DNA from: Proteles cristata cristata
Lineage: Eukaryota; Chordata; Mammalia; Carnivora; Hyaenidae
Length of the DNA stretch: 64,000 nucleotides
Direction of reading: 5' to 3'
NCBI GenBank assembly: GCA_017311185.1
Contig: JAESUZ010005097.1
Coordinates: forward strand, 124,001-188,000
The position numbers and the translations under genes are program-made. A model generated the notes under the pieces. It saw only the letters and a program-made list of their open reading frames with translations, was not told where the DNA came from and searched no databases. Below, one piece after another: positions 22,600 through 33,699 of this stretch. The first letter of the stretch is position 1. Every line of letters begins with the position of its first letter.

Positions 22600-24325
22600 T
22601 TTTAAAAATCACCACAGTCTGGAGAGATATTCCATGTTCATGGATGGGTAAGACTCAATATGATCAAGATGCCGGTTCTTCCCAACTCGGTCTACAGATT
22701 CCGTGCAATCCCAAATCAAAACTGCACCAACTTATTTTGTGGATCTTGACAAACTGGTTCTAAAGTTTATACAGAGAAGCAAAAGACCCAGAATAGCCCC
22801 CATAAACAATATCGAGGGAGAAGAACAATGTTGGAGGACTGATGCTACTCGACGTCAAGACCTCCCACAAAGCCACAGTGATCAAGACAGTATAACATGG
22901 GTGAAAGCACAGACATATAGGCCAATGGAACAGGATGGAGAGCTGAGAAATAGACCAACACAAATACAGTCAACTGATCTTTGGCAAAGGAGCAAAGAAA
23001 ATGCAATGGGGAATATTACCTTTCCACCCAATGATGTGAGGAAAACTGGACATCCACACGGAAAAAAGAAAGAAATCTCAACACAGCTCCTAAGTTCTTC
23101 ACATACATTTAAATGGACCATGGACTAAATATAAAACGTAAAACTGCAAAGCCCCTAAAAGATGACATAGGAGAAAATCTAAATGACCTTGGAATGAATC
23201 AAAATATTCATTAAACTTAAACTTAAAAATTAAGTTAAAAAACTTAATTAAAAATTAAAATTAAAACGCTCTGCTCTGCAAAAGACATCGTCAAGAGAAT
23301 AAAAGACAAGCAAGCGGCAGACTCAGTAAGAACTCAAACTGGATCTGTAAAGGAGCCAAAGACCTTGACCGACATCTTGACAAAGACATGCAGACAGCAA
23401 ACAAGCATATGGAAAGATTCCCCACGTTATCCATCATCAGGGAAACGCAAGTTAAAACAAAGAGATGCCATTATGCACCTCTTATAATGGACCAAATCCA
23501 GACCGCTGACCTCATCAAATGCTGGCGAAAATTTGGAGCAACGGGAACTCTCACTCACTGCTGGTGGGAAGGCAAAATGGTACCGCCACTTTGGAAGGCA
23601 CTTTGGTGGTTTCTTACAAAACGAAACTTAACCCTTCCCACAGGATCCAGCAATTGGAATTTACCCACAGGAGCCGAAAACTTATATCCACACAAAGACC
23701 TGCACACAGATGTTTGTAAGCAGCTTTATCTGTAACTGCCCACACTTGGAAGTAACCAAGACATCCTTCAGGAGGCAAATGGATGAACTGTGGCCCATCC
23801 AGACAATGGACCAGGTTTCAGTGCTAAAAAGAAGTGAGCTATCAAGAAATGAAAAGCTGTGGGAGAACCTTGAACGCATACTGCCAAGTGAAAGGAGCCA
23901 ATCCAGAAAAGCTGGACACTGTATGATTCCACTCATACGATATTCTGGAAAAGATAAAACCACAGAGTGAAAAGACCAGTGGCCACCGAGGTTAGGGGAA
24001 AAGAGGGGATGAATGGATGGAGCACAGAGGACTTCAGGGCAGGAAATGACTCCGTATGAGCCTGTAATAATGATGGGTGTCATTAGACATTTCTCCAAAC
24101 CCAAAGAATGTACGTCAAGCCTGAACCCTAATGTAAACTACGGACTTTGGGTGTTAATGAGGTGTCGGTGTGAGTTCATCATTTGGAACAAATGTACCTT
24201 GTGGGGGGGGCATTGATAATGGAGGAGGCCTATGTATGAGCGGGACAGGGGTGTACAGGAAAAGCTCTATACCTTCTGTTCCACTTGCCTGTGAATCTAA
24301 AACCACTCCCAAAACTAAAGTCTAC
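22600..24325 (+). mobile_element. L1 fragment: ORF2 C-terminal part plus 3' UTR
   Basis: Longest LINE piece here. 22610-23150 matches the end of L1 ORF2: gatattccatgttcatggat, gattccgtgcaatcccaaat, ttctaaagtttatacagaga, tggaacaggatggagagctg. Frame is lost in several places, so no reverse transcriptase function remains. 23380-24320 is 3' UTR text: catcagggaaacgcaagtta, tggcgaaaatttggagcaac, ctcactgctggtgggaaggc, gatgaactgtggcccatcc, ending near aaactaaagtcta. The copy is 5'-truncated and contains no SINE. Confidence 0.9.
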
Positions 24326-24462
24326 TTTTATTTTATTTTTAAATTTTTTTACACTTGTTTATTATTGAGAAACAGACAGAGCGAGCATGAATGGGGGAGG
24401 GGCAGAGAGAGAGGGAGACACAGAGTCCAAAGCAGACTCCAGGCTCTGAGCTGTCAACACAT
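24326..24462 (-). mobile_element. CAN SINE, truncated (tail and CT-rich part only)
   Basis: tttattattgagaaacagac, gaatgggggaggggcagaga, then ctccaggctctgagctgtca before breaking off. The tRNA-like head is missing. Confidence 0.82.
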
Positions 24463-25225
24463 TCACACTGATGTGCTGCCATCGCCACTGTCCACCTCCG
24501 GAACTTCATCTTCTCCATGGAACCCAAGTTCCCCATCCCCCGCCTCCGGTCCTAGGACCCGCCTTTCTAATTTCTGACTCTAGGGATCTGATTCCTCTGG
24601 GGACCTCACGTAGAGTGGGATGCTACAGTATCTGTCCCTCTGTGACTGGCTGATGTCACATGGTACCGTGCGTCCACCAGGCTTGCCCACGTTACAAGAT
24701 GTGCCAGAATTCCGTCCGTGCTCATGATGAATGATACCGCACGGCTGTGCCACTCTTCTCCACCTATTGGTCAGTGGACATGGGGGCTGCTTCCGCCTCT
24801 TGGTTTTTGTGAATAAGCCTCCTATGAACCTGGTCCTACAAATCCCCTGGAGTCCCTTTTCAGGGTACCTTCCTCATCCCAAGGTGGGGCGCTGGGGCAT
24901 ATGGTACTTTTGAATTTTGTGTTTGCTATTTTGAGGAATGGCCAGAGGGTGTTCCACACCGACTGCAGGGTCCTTCGCCTTGTAGAAGGTGCATCGTAAC
25001 ACATGTACACATGAGATCGCATGGTGTCTGAGACGGGCTTTAACGTAACACAGGGTTTAATGAAAGGTTTGCTTTAATTTGCAAAGTAAGATTACGTTCA
25101 AAGTTTAGATACCGTGTCACGAGATGATTCATGAGTTAATAACAACTGAAGGAACATGGTGGCTCGCATTCTAGTCTCTCTTCTCTTGTGTATGTTTGAA
25201 CTCTACCAAAAGGAAAAATATGCTT
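24463..25225 (-). mobile_element. Old L1 3' UTR in reverse
   Basis: Reverse L1 text: ccatcgccactgtccacctc, ggaacttcatcttctccatg, ccacctattggtcagtggac, atgggggctgcttccgc, aataagcctcctatgaacc. 25.04-25.22 kb is less certain. Confidence 0.7.
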
Positions 25226-25226
25226 C

Positions 25227-25450
25227 TTTTTTTAAAATTTTTTTAACATTTATTTATTATTGAGAGGCAGAGCATGAACATGGGAGGGGCAGAGAGAGGG
25301 GGAGACACAAAATCTGAATCCAGCTCCAGGCTCTGAGCTGTCAGCACAGAGCCCGATACGGGGCTCAAACCCACAAACCGAGACCACAAAGCAAGATCGT
25401 GACCTGAGCCGAAGTTGGACGCTCAACCAACTGAGCCACCCAGGCACCCC
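25227..25450 (-). mobile_element. CAN SINE group B with TSD
   Basis: tttatttattattgagaggc through aaccaactgagccacccagg and cacccc. An insert agaccacaaagcaagatcg sits in the tRNA-like part. Flanks tatgcttct / tacgcttct. Confidence 0.9.
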
Positions 25451-25932
25451 CCCTTTTTAAAAAAAATTTTTTTTAATACGCTTCTCATATAAACCGCTTG
25501 AAGTGTTCTGGATTCGCATTGCGACAGGAGCCTCGCACTTCATTATGGGAACAGAAGTGCGCACGCTTACTGTAATCTCGGGCAATTACAAATGCCATTC
25601 GGCGTCTAACCTCTCAGTTAAGTCAGGAGCATGATTAAATGCTTGCTTATATATTCATGTGTGTCCTGAGATGTTAGCAAAGGGAGATTTAATCACCTGA
25701 GTTACGTCTGCTCAGGGAAAACCTGTGGTGGCTTTTCTGGACGAGGAACTGAGCTCATATATATATCAGGCCCAACCCCAGGCAATCAGGGATACATAGA
25801 GCATGATTAAATGGGCCTCGGCTTGAAAAACAGCAAGTTCTACCACATTTGGAGATAAAGGCACAGAAGACACCACACTTGCTATGCCACGTGGTCAACT
25901 TCAGTTGTCCGTTTCTTCATTCATACAGATTG
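25451..25932. promoter_or_regulatory. Repeat-poor island with patchwork direct repeats
   Basis: 25.49-25.75 kb is unique, with ggcaattacaaatgcc, catgattaaatgc and gatttaatcacctg. At 25761-25802 it carries a near copy of downstream L2 text (26158-26199), directly followed by agcatgattaaatg, itself a copy of 25628-25641. Confidence 0.45.
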
Positions 25933-26129
25933 GTTTAATGATTTATATTTGAGAGAGAGAGCAAGTGGGGTACTGGCGGAGAGAGAAGACAGAGCGAGAG
26001 AATTCCAAGCAGGGTCCACATGGTCAGCGCAGAGCCCGACGTCGGGCTCGAACTCACAAACCCTGAGATCGTGACCTGAGCCGAAATCAAGAGCCAGTCA
26101 CCTACCCACCTGAGCCAGCCAGGCGCCCC
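25933..26129 (-). mobile_element. CAN SINE, older copy
   Basis: tttatatttgagagagagag through cacctgagccagccaggcgc and ccc. It carries gccgaaatcaagagccagtc, an older variant. Confidence 0.9.
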
Positions 26130-26319
26130 TACAGCAACTGTTTACTGAGCATCTATTATATATCAGGCCCAACCCCAGGCTATCAGGGATACATAGAGCC
26201 ATGGATAGAACAAATACAAAATTTATGTTTTAAGGGCAGAGAAACCGGAAAACAAGGAGTGAGCTTGGGTAGATCTATTAAGCATCCGGTAGAGATCATT
26301 TGTATAAGAAAAATGGATC

Positions 26320-26520
26320 GGGCGCCTGGGTGGCTTAGTCGGTCGCTTAGGTCATGATCTCGCGGTTCGTGGGTTCGAGCCCCGCATCGGGCTCTGTGCT
26401 GACTCCCAGCTCAGAGCCTGGAGCCTGTTTCAGTCTGTGACTCCCTCTCTCTCTGACCCTCCCCTGCTCACGCTGTCTCTCTGTCTCTCTCTCCTAGAAA
26501 TAAATAAAAAATATTAAAAA
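26320..26520 (+). mobile_element. CAN SINE group A with internal deletion
   Basis: After ggcttagtcggt it jumps to cgcttaggtcatgatctcg, losing about 18 bases of the tRNA-like part. Tail cctagaaataaataaaaa; duplication aaaaatgga(t/g)c. Confidence 0.92.
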
Positions 26521-26768
26521 AAAAATGGAGCAGGTTAGGGGTCAGACAGAAGAGGAGGGGAGTTATTTCCCAAAGAGCTCTCTGAGAAGGTGGCGTTTGG
26601 GCGGAGATCCTTGCAGAGGAAGGAACAGAGGTGCGGATGTCAGGGAGGGTGGCCAGCAGCGTGACTGGCCCCAGTGAAGAGCAGTGAGGGGGCCCCTGTT
26701 GCCAGAGCGAAGGAGGGGCAGACAAGACGAGAGAAGGGAGACAGAGCTATTATCCAGTGTTGGCTTCA

Positions 26769-26955
26769 GGGGCGCCTGGGTGCCTCAGTTGGCTAAGCGT
26801 CCAACTCTCAATTTTGGCTCAGGTCATGATCTGAGCCAGGCTCTGCGCGGGCCGTGCGGAACCCACTTGGACTCTCTCTGACTCTCTCTCTGTCCCTCCC
26901 CCGCTTGCCCTCGCACATGCTCATGCTCTGTCTCAAAATAAATAAACTTTCAAAA
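26769..26955 (+). mobile_element. CAN SINE, divergent and internally deleted
   Basis: ggggcgcctgggtgcctcag, ccaactctcaattttggctc, then a lost B-box region and a short CT-rich end with ctcaaaataaataaac. Confidence 0.88.
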
Positions 26956-27060
26956 CAAAGAATACATTTTTTTCAAAAAATGGTTTTATTACGATTCAGA
27001 TAAGGTGAGGCCAACAGATCAGGAAATGAGTGCCATCAAATAGCTCGTTCAGCCCGCAGA

Positions 27061-27454
27061 CGCTAAGAGGAGGGACATACCATGTCAGCCATGTCACGGG
27101 GCCGCAGAGGGAAGGGCAGGCTGCTGGGGGCGGGGGTGGAAGTCAAGAATGAAGGAGGAATGTGGGCAAGAGCCTGTAGTGTGGCTTCCCCGGGAAGGAA
27201 GGGGCGGAGCGGAATAAGCAGGCTTGGGATCCACTGGTCCCGCTAACTCCAGGGCTCTGGGACAGGAGGCTGTCCCTGGCTGGCTGGCTCTGGGGTGATC
27301 GGGGAGGGTGGATCGTGGCCCTGAGTGGAGAGCCCCGCAGAGGAGGTGCGGGGCGTGGGCTCTGGGTTTGTAGTTGAAACGCATGCTCGCTGGTAAGTCC
27401 TTCGCTATCTCTAATGATCGGCTAACCTGGGAGGTGTGGTCAAAACACCTGAAA
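27061..27454. other. Upstream-flank unique stretch
   Basis: GC-rich in part. No gene recognised, and the 169-codon minus ORF (27094-27603) runs through SINE sequence and is not credible. Confidence 0.5.
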
Positions 27455-27510
27455 CACACTCGCTCTCTTCCTCTCTCAAAAATAAACATTAAAAACTTTA
27501 AAAAAAAATA
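27455..27510 (+). mobile_element. CAN SINE 3'-end fragment
   Basis: Only ctctcttcctctctcaaaaa, taaacattaaaaac and an A-rich tail remain. Confidence 0.6.
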
Positions 27511-27611
27511 GGAACCAAAAAGTGAGAAGGGGAAGTTGCAGAGAAATACAGAATGAGAACAATCTTTATGAGAGAGAGAAGGAATGCGTGAACATTTAGA
27601 CATTTGTTCAG

Positions 27612-27838
27612 ATTTTTTTTTAATTTTTTTAATGTTTTATTTATTTCGGAGAGAGAGAGAGAGACAGCGTGAGCAGGGGAGGGTCAGAGAAAGAGGGAGA
27701 CACAGAATCCGAAGCAGGCCCCAGGCTCTGAGCTGGCTGTCAGCATAGAGCCCAACACGGGGCTCGAACCCACCAACAGTGAGATCATGACCCGAGCCGA
27801 AGTCGGACGCTCAACCGTCTGGGCCCCCCGGGCACCCC
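27612..27838 (-). mobile_element. CAN SINE, mixed group A/B features, with TSD
   Basis: aatgttttatttatttcgga then gagccgaagtcggacgctca, ending gggcacccc. The duplication tgttcagat lies on both sides. Confidence 0.92.
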
Positions 27839-28192
27839 GTGTTCAGATATTTTAAGAAGCAGCAAAGGAATAAACCAGAGGCCACATACAAACAACTTCG
27901 AGACAGGGAGAAGGGAAGGGGCTGGGGACTGAGAAGGGAGAGATCAGGCGCTGACACTGGTTAGAATCCCAGTGACATTACTTTCCGTGGGGCAGACTCG
28001 CCTCTTTTATCTTCTCCTGTCTTGACCAAGGACTGAAAAAGAGAACAGGAAACACACGCCACAGCAACAACAGAGAACGCAGGTAAGAGTTAAGCTCAGC
28101 GGCAACAGGAATACGGGAACGCACGTGCCTACAGGGTTCCGTGTAAATATATGTGTACGTCAGCGGTGCCCTTCCATAGCTGTGCTGCTTTT
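27839..28192. other. Upstream-flank unique stretch
   Basis: No gene or repeat recognised. Confidence 0.5.
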
Positions 28193-28412
28193 CTTTTTTT
28201 TTTTTTTTAAATGTTTGTATTTATTTCTAGGAGAGAGAGACAGCGTGAGCAGGGGAGGGTCAGAGAGAGAGGGAGTCACAGACTGAAACAGGCTCCAGGC
28301 TCTGAGCTGGCAGTCAGCACAGAGCCCGACACGGGGCTCGAACCCACGAACCGCGAGATGATGACCTAAGCGAAAGTCGGACGCTTAACCGACTAAGCCA
28401 CCCAGGCGCCCC
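28193..28412 (-). mobile_element. CAN SINE group A with TSD
   Basis: Poly-T, ttatttctaggagagagaga to ctaagccacccaggcgcccc. Duplication tgtgctgc(c)tttt. Confidence 0.95.
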
Positions 28413-28959
28413 TGTGCTGCCTTTTCTGTCACTGAGACGACAACAGATAAATAATCTCATGTCCCATATGGCGCCCCGACTGTCGCAGAGTTAACACGCT
28501 TCCAGTTACGGAGGGCTCACGATGCAAGAGAAAAGCCACGGCCTGACCACTTCAGCGCATGCAGGTCCGAGTTCCCGCGGCCACCAGTGTCCACATAGCC
28601 TGGGACGCTAGGAAATGACCGCTGCTGAGAGCATCCTTCAACACTGCTGATGGAAGTTGGTGGAAAAGTCTCGCCAGCTCTCCGGGTCCTGGGGTGGGGT
28701 CGCTCTGAGGAAGGTGCTCTCTGCTGCCCCCTCGAGGTCACCACTGGTAACAGAGAACCAGCTGTTCGTGGTGACTCGCCTGCAGGCACATCCGTTGCTT
28801 TTTCCCTCCTCTGCTCCTCTGCCACTGTGTCCTGGGATCTTCCCCCAAAGCAACTGAGCCTTTGCTTCCAGATCTGCTTCTGGGGGGGGGAGGGGGGCAA
28901 ACTAACACAACGGAGTTGGACACAGTCAGCTATCTCTTTCGACATTTGGGGCCCGGAGG
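28413..28959. other. Upstream-flank unique stretch
   Basis: No recognisable gene. ORFs on both strands (28517-28945 minus, 28650-29012 plus) overlap each other and show no family motif. Confidence 0.5.
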
Positions 28960-28964
28960 AAACA

Positions 28965-29165
28965 GTCCCTCCTTCCCTTCCTTCCTTCTTTCCTTTCTCT
29001 CTTCCCTCTTGACTTCTGCCCTCCCTCCCTCTCTCCCTTCGTTCCCTTGCCCTTTCTCCATCCCTTCCTTCTTTCTTTCCTTCTCTGCATCATCTCTCCC
29101 CTCTTGCCTTCCGTCCTCTCCCCCTTCTCCTTTCTCTTTTTCTTTCTTCCCTCCTTCCTTCTACA
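28965..29165 (+). repeat. Polypyrimidine (CCTT)-rich tract
   Basis: Near-uninterrupted C/T sequence of about 200 bases, mostly cctt/ccct variants, which could form a triplex. Confidence 0.9.
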
Positions 29166-29190
29166 AAAAAATATTTAAGGGGATCGTAGG

Positions 29191-29219
29191 ATATATATAT
29201 ATATATATATATATATTTT
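29191..29219 (+). repeat. (AT)n microsatellite
   Basis: About 13 AT units abutting the T-rich tail of the next SINE. Confidence 0.93.
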
Positions 29220-29424
29220 AATGTTTAATTATTTCTGAGACAGAGAGAGACAGAGCACCAGCCGGGAAATGGGAAAGGGAGAGGGAAACACAGAATCTAA
29301 AGTAGCCTCTGGCCCCCCGAGCTGTCAGCACAGAGCCCAACACGGGGCTCGAACTCACGAGCCGTGAGATCACGACCCAAGCCAAAGTCAGACGCCCAAC
29401 CGACTGGGCCACCCAGTCGGCCCC
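29216..29424 (-). mobile_element. CAN SINE, diverged
   Basis: aatgtttaattatttctgag to ccaaccgactgggccaccca and gtcggcccc. The CT-rich region is altered and the body holds ctctggccccccgagctgtc. Confidence 0.88.
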
Positions 29425-29429
29425 GTTTT

Positions 29430-29528
29430 CAAAAAATTTTTAATGTTTATTTATTTTTGAGACACAGAGAGAAAGAGCATGAGCCAGGGCGGGGGAGAGA
29501 GAGAGGGAGACACAGAATTCGAAGCAAA
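29430..29528 (-). mobile_element. CAN SINE, truncated (tail and CT-rich part)
   Basis: aatgtttatttatttttgag through gagacacagaattcgaagca, then lost. It lies back to back with the previous copy. Confidence 0.85.
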
Positions 29529-29559
29529 AAGCTGCATATAAATCAGGAACTTCCAATGT

Positions 29560-29895
29560 ATGTGCCACCCTCGCTTCACTGTATAATAGAAAAATTCCAG
29601 AACTACTTACAAAGAATTTGGACTCAGTCTCTCCAAAATACAGCCACAAGCCTCCTGTGGCTACTGAGCACCCGAAATATGACTGATCCAAATCAAGATG
29701 TAAGTACAAGAAAACACAGCAGATCTTGAAGACTTTGCACAGGAATCAAAATGCAAAATCTCTCATTATCAAGGTTTATCTTCCACACAGGTGGCAATGA
29801 TGACATTTTCAATATGTGTCAGGTTAAATGAAGTCTATTATTAAAACCAACTCTGCTTGTCTCTTTTTACCTCTTCTGATGTGTCTCCTTGAACA
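29560..29895 (+). mobile_element. Ancient DNA-transposon-like relic
   Basis: gtggctactgagcacccgaa, tatgactgatccaaatc, caaaatctctcattatcaag, ttcaatatgtgtcaggttaa, gtctctttttacctcttctg follow the order of a common mammalian repeat also present at 1.35-1.73 kb. The name is not asserted. Confidence 0.6.
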
Positions 29896-29898
29896 TTA

Positions 29899-30110
29899 AG
29901 GGGCACCTGGGTGGTTCCATCGGTTGAGCGTCCGACTTTGGCTCAAGCCATGATCTCACAGTTTGTGGGTTCGAGCCCCGCATCGAGCTCTGTGCTGACA
30001 GCTCAGAGCCTGGAGCCTGCTTCAGATTCTGTGCCTCCCTCTCTCTCCTCTCTGACCCTCGCCTGCTCACGCTGTCTCTCTCTCACAAATAACACGTTAA
30101 AAAAAAAAAA
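29899..30110 (+). mobile_element. CAN SINE group B
   Basis: ggggcacctgggtggttcca to tctctctctcacaaataaca and an A tract. Slight divergence. Confidence 0.92.
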
Positions 30111-30230
30111 GTTCAGATTCAGTGTTGGTGGTTTGGTGCCAGCTTTGGAAGAATAACTCATCGACAGTTCTGGGTATTTCCCACTGGCTCATCAGGTAGC
30201 ACACCACATCTGGTTGTCTCTTTAAAAAAG

Positions 30231-30438
30231 AATTCTTTTTTAATGTTTGTTTATTTTTGAGAGACAGAGACAGAGCACGAGCAGGGGAGGGGCAGAGAGA
30301 GAGACACCGAATCTGAAACAGGCTCCAGGCTCTGAGCTGGCAGCACAGAGCCCGACATGGGGCTGAAACCCACACACGGTGAGATCATGACCTGAGTGGA
30401 AGTCAGACGCTGAACTGACTGAGCCGCCCAGGTGGCCC
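30231..30438 (-). mobile_element. CAN SINE group B
   Basis: aatgtttgtttatttttgag to gaactgactgagccgcccag and gtggcccc. Confidence 0.9.
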
Positions 30439-30439
30439 C

Positions 30440-30685
30440 TGCAAACTTTTAATGTTTTCAACTAGACGCTGTTAAAAATCACAGGGCGTTGATTATCTTT
30501 GTGTCTTGGTGTTTCGAACCCAACAACAGCGTTACTGTGATGCTGTCCCTCTGTCTGGCGCGCGGAATTACTGGATCAGATGTAGAACCGCTGCATTTGT
30601 AAGATCCTGGATCCGCACTTCCAACGGTCCCTCCAGACTGGCCATACAAATGCGCCCTGCGTCACATATTAAATACACTTGCGGA
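30440..30685 (-). mobile_element. Old L1 3' UTR in reverse (probable)
   Basis: gcgcggaattactggatcag, gtagaaccgctgcatttg and cacttccaacggtccctcc resemble reverse L1 3' text around ggaattgctggatcat. Weakly supported. Confidence 0.45.
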
Positions 30686-30880
30686 GGGGCGCCTGGGCGG
30701 CTCAGTCAGTTAAGCGTCTGACTTCATCTCCGGTCGTGATCGCACAACTCGTGGATTCAAACCCCACGTCGGGCTCTGTGCTGACACTGTGGATTCCACT
30801 TCAGGTCCTCTGTCTCCTTCTCTCTCTGCCCCTCCCCTGCTGACATCCCCTCTGGCTCTCTCAAAAACAAATATTTACAA
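30686..30880 (+). mobile_element. CAN SINE, divergent
   Basis: ggggcgcctgggcggctcag, tcatctccggtcgtgatcgc, then gggctctgtgctgacactgt, with the central block shortened. Ends ctcaaaaacaaatatt. Confidence 0.88.
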
Positions 30881-30889
30881 TCCATTTAG

Positions 30890-31720
30890 AGAGAGATTTG
30901 TTGAGCACCTACTGTGTGCCAGGGGTGTTCTGGGCACCTGGGGCACGGCGCAGAACTCAGCCCCTACCTCAAACCCCTGCTCTCATTGCACTGACGTTCT
31001 AACTGGTGAAAACGGCCAACAAATAATTACATAATATGGCAGATGTGGTGAGGAAGCCTGCCGTCGGGTATGGGGGCCAAAGTGGGGCGAGTTGCTGCCA
31101 GGATCGCCAGAGAAGTTTCCATGGTCAGGTAATGTTCAAGCAGGCACTTGAAGGAAGTGAACGAGGGAGCCCTCAGACATCTGCAGGAAGAGCATCCCAG
31201 GCAGAGGGAACAGCAAGTGCAAAGGTCCTGAGGCAGGAGCACGTTCAGTGTGTACAGATAAGTAGATAAGGGTAGAACAGGCGCATTGCGGTGACGACTT
31301 TGGCTTTCATTAGATACTGGGGACTGTGAAGGGTGCCGAGAAGAGAGACATGTCCCGACTCAGGTGTTCACCGTCTGTCCCTGCTCCGCTAGAGCAGAGA
31401 GAGAGGAAAAGCCAAGCTGGAGTCTGCACTGGTCCAGGTGAGACACGACGGGAGGCACGACCAGGTGGGTGCCGCGGGGAGTGACTTCTGCATAGATTTT
31501 AAAGGCAAGGCAGACAGGCGTCGCTTCTGCACTGCACGTGGGGCGGCGGTGGCGAAGGACGGGAGTCAAGGATGCCTCGGGGGTTTTGAGCAGCCTAAGG
31601 ACGGAGCTGAAACGCAGGAGGCTGCCGGAGAGGGGGTGGCGGGAAGGGTCGCGATCCGCCCTGCCACGTCCCTCCTGAATTACAGAATCACCCCCCCCAG
31701 CAGCCTTCACAAAGAATGAA
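30890..31720 (-). mobile_element. L2 (LINE2), long relic of about 0.8 kb
   Basis: Reverse L2 order is clear: ttgttgagcacctactgtgt, gcaggcacttgaaggaagtg, agcatcccaggcagagggaa, aagtgcaaaggtcctgaggc, gactttggctttcattagat, gtccaggtgagacacgacgg, agtcaaggatgcctcggg. No intact reading frame. The minus-strand ORF at 31360-31731 is not L2 protein that I can recognise. Confidence 0.85.
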
Positions 31721-32209
31721 AACGCAAACATCTATTAATAATTATTTGCAAATGCTGCACATTAGGTAGTTTAGATAAACCCCGCACTCCGGGAATTTTG
31801 CCAGAAAAATCCCGAACTAGGCTTCCACAGCCATCAGAGCCAATGACACGCCATCGGGGAGAATACGGAGAAAGGCGAAGCCTCTGCCTCGCGTGAGGGT
31901 CTATGTGACCAGATGTGTCATTCCTCCGTCTACCCTTCGGTAGAGACCGGGGATCATCCGAACACGAAGAGACACATAAGGGACCTGGAGAAGGATTGGA
32001 GGCAAGAAAACCATCTAATTGTGGGGTCTTTGGCAGTTTCAGGGCAGACTGGCCAGGGGACCCCTGAATCTGCCAGATCAAATGTAACCATTGAACACCA
32101 CCACCCCCTCTCTGTCGCCCGCCCTCTGCCAACTGTGGATTCGAGTCCTCATCATTACCTCCGTTGTTGTTTGTGAAATGGGTCGCTGTATCTTAGCTTG
32201 TGGAGTCAG
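31721..32209. other. Upstream-flank unique stretch
   Basis: No gene recognised. CpG is moderately frequent at 31.78-31.98 kb without forming an island. Confidence 0.5.
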
Positions 32210-32570
32210 GTAACAGCTAATGATTAAGTGTCTACTACGTTCCCGACTCCGTAGGAGCAGATGCCGGAGACACAGCGCTGCAGAGACAGCCAGCCCCCCA
32301 CCTCACCCCCAACCCCCCGTTACCCACTCACGCCTTCCTCTCCAGCTTTCAGAACTACATTTCCTGGGCTCCTCTGCAGGGAGCTGTGGCCACGTGAACA
32401 ACGCTGGCCGGGGAAACCTACACGCATTGGCCTTTTGGCCTTCTTCTCGCCTGAAATGCTGATGTGATGTCTGGAGCTACAGCAGCCATTTTGTGACTGA
32501 CCATGAGAACAAAAAGGTCCTTGGGCCACTATGGTATCTTATTTTATATACAGCCAAATAAAACTCTTGT
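32210..32570 (-). mobile_element. L2 piece followed by an unnamed old repeat
   Basis: 32210-32290 (aagtgtctactacgttcccg, gccggagacacagcgctgca) is L2 3'-end text. 32345-32570 (cagaactacatttcctgggc, ggagctgtggccacgtgaac, cagccattttgtgactgacc, ccaaataaaactcttg) is a dispersed family also seen at 47.74 kb; orientation of that part is uncertain. Confidence 0.5.
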
Positions 32571-32682
32571 GTGTATACAGAGGGTCTGAACAAGCTGTCT
32601 TTAGGTGTTTCTTCACATAAGGCCCCTGGAGCACAAAAACCAGTTGTATTTAGCTTTGTTAAGCCCTCAAGAAACGTGAGCT

Positions 32683-32876
32683 GGGGGCACCTGGATGGCT
32701 CTGTCAGTTGAACACCTGGCTCTTGATTTTGATTCAGGTCATGATCCCAGGACCCATTGGGGTCCACACTGAGCGGAGAGTCTGCTTAAGATTCTCTCTC
32801 TCTCTGCCCCTCTCCCCCACTCACTCTGTCTCTCTAAAATAATAAAAAAGAAAGATAACACTGCCTTAAAAAAATA
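32683..32876 (+). mobile_element. CAN SINE, older, with TSD
   Basis: ggggcacctggatggctctg, cttgattttgattcaggtca, shortened centre, A-rich end. Duplication agaaacgtgag / agaaacatcag. Confidence 0.88.
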
Positions 32877-33024
32877 AAAGAAACATCAGATGAATTAACG
32901 AATGAGGTAGCGCTCCCGATACAACTGAAAAGCAGGGGGCCAGATCTGGGATGATATGATGGGGAGGGGGAACCATCTGAGACCCCCACCACCACCTCCA
33001 CAGCATCCCACTAGGAACTCCTAC

Positions 33025-33110
33025 AGCCTTAGGAAACCTCATCTGTGAAATGGGAATAATCAGTACCTATCGGGGGCGTTTTGTGAGGATCAAGTTAGTC
33101 GCTTGGGCCA
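33025..33110 (+). mobile_element. MIR fragment
   Basis: cctcatctgtgaaatgggaa, taatcagtacctatcggg, ttttgtgaggatcaagttag: forward MIR 3' half. Confidence 0.85.
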
Positions 33111-33699
33111 CATGTTCTCAGGGCTACTTAACGCGCTGCTGCCCTTACCGTCACTACCTGACATCCAAGCTGATGCAGAGCCCACCCCCCACCGCACCGA
33201 TGGTGCCATCCCACCACCACTTTCCTGGGGAGCACGCTCCTCACAACTATTTGTTGAACATCTACTTATTTTATGAGCACCTCCTCCGAGGAAGTGAGTC
33301 TCCATCTGCCCGCCCCGCCCCTGCCAGACCCGATCTCTGCCCTTCTCCCCTCTGAGCGTCACTCAGTTGCCAGGCTCTCTGGGTCTCTGTTGCTCTCGGC
33401 CAATGGGAGGCCTCCGCAGGAGCTCAGAGTGGGGAGGAGAAGGAAGACAGGGTATTTCTTCCCCAGTCCCTCTCTGCCTTGGTGTCTCTTTTCTCGTGCC
33501 TGGCTGGGTCCCTGCACCAGGACGGGACCCCTCCCCCACAGCTCGGCCCTCCTCGGCTCTAGGCTCTCCCCCCACCCCAATGCCAATCCTTGGGCTCAAG
33601 GGCAGTAAAGGCTTTCTGCTATTGCTAACTCCTGAGTGCCCTCACTCACCCCTTGGGGGCTCCCATAACTCTGTCCACACTTCTCCAAGCCCGTCCCTC
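33111..33699. other. Upstream-flank sequence, mostly unique
   Basis: A short reverse L2 end is likely at 33235-33300 (actatttgttgaacatctac). The rest holds no recognised gene; overlapping ORFs at 33.3-33.7 kb lack motifs. Confidence 0.45.

Larger units (their letters stand above)
26130..27060 (-). mobile_element. L2 (LINE2), long relic split by two SINEs
   Basis: It starts with 3'-end text tttactgagcatctatta and continues through ctctctgagaaggtggcgtt, gggcggagatccttgcagag and aggtgaggccaacagatcag, in the expected reverse L2 order. SINEs at 26320 and 26769 interrupt it. Confidence 0.75.

Noticed and set aside
22703..23128. 141-codon ORF possibly encoding a protein
   Set aside because: It is a decayed stretch of L1 ORF2 read partly out of frame; other frames carry the remaining L1 words.
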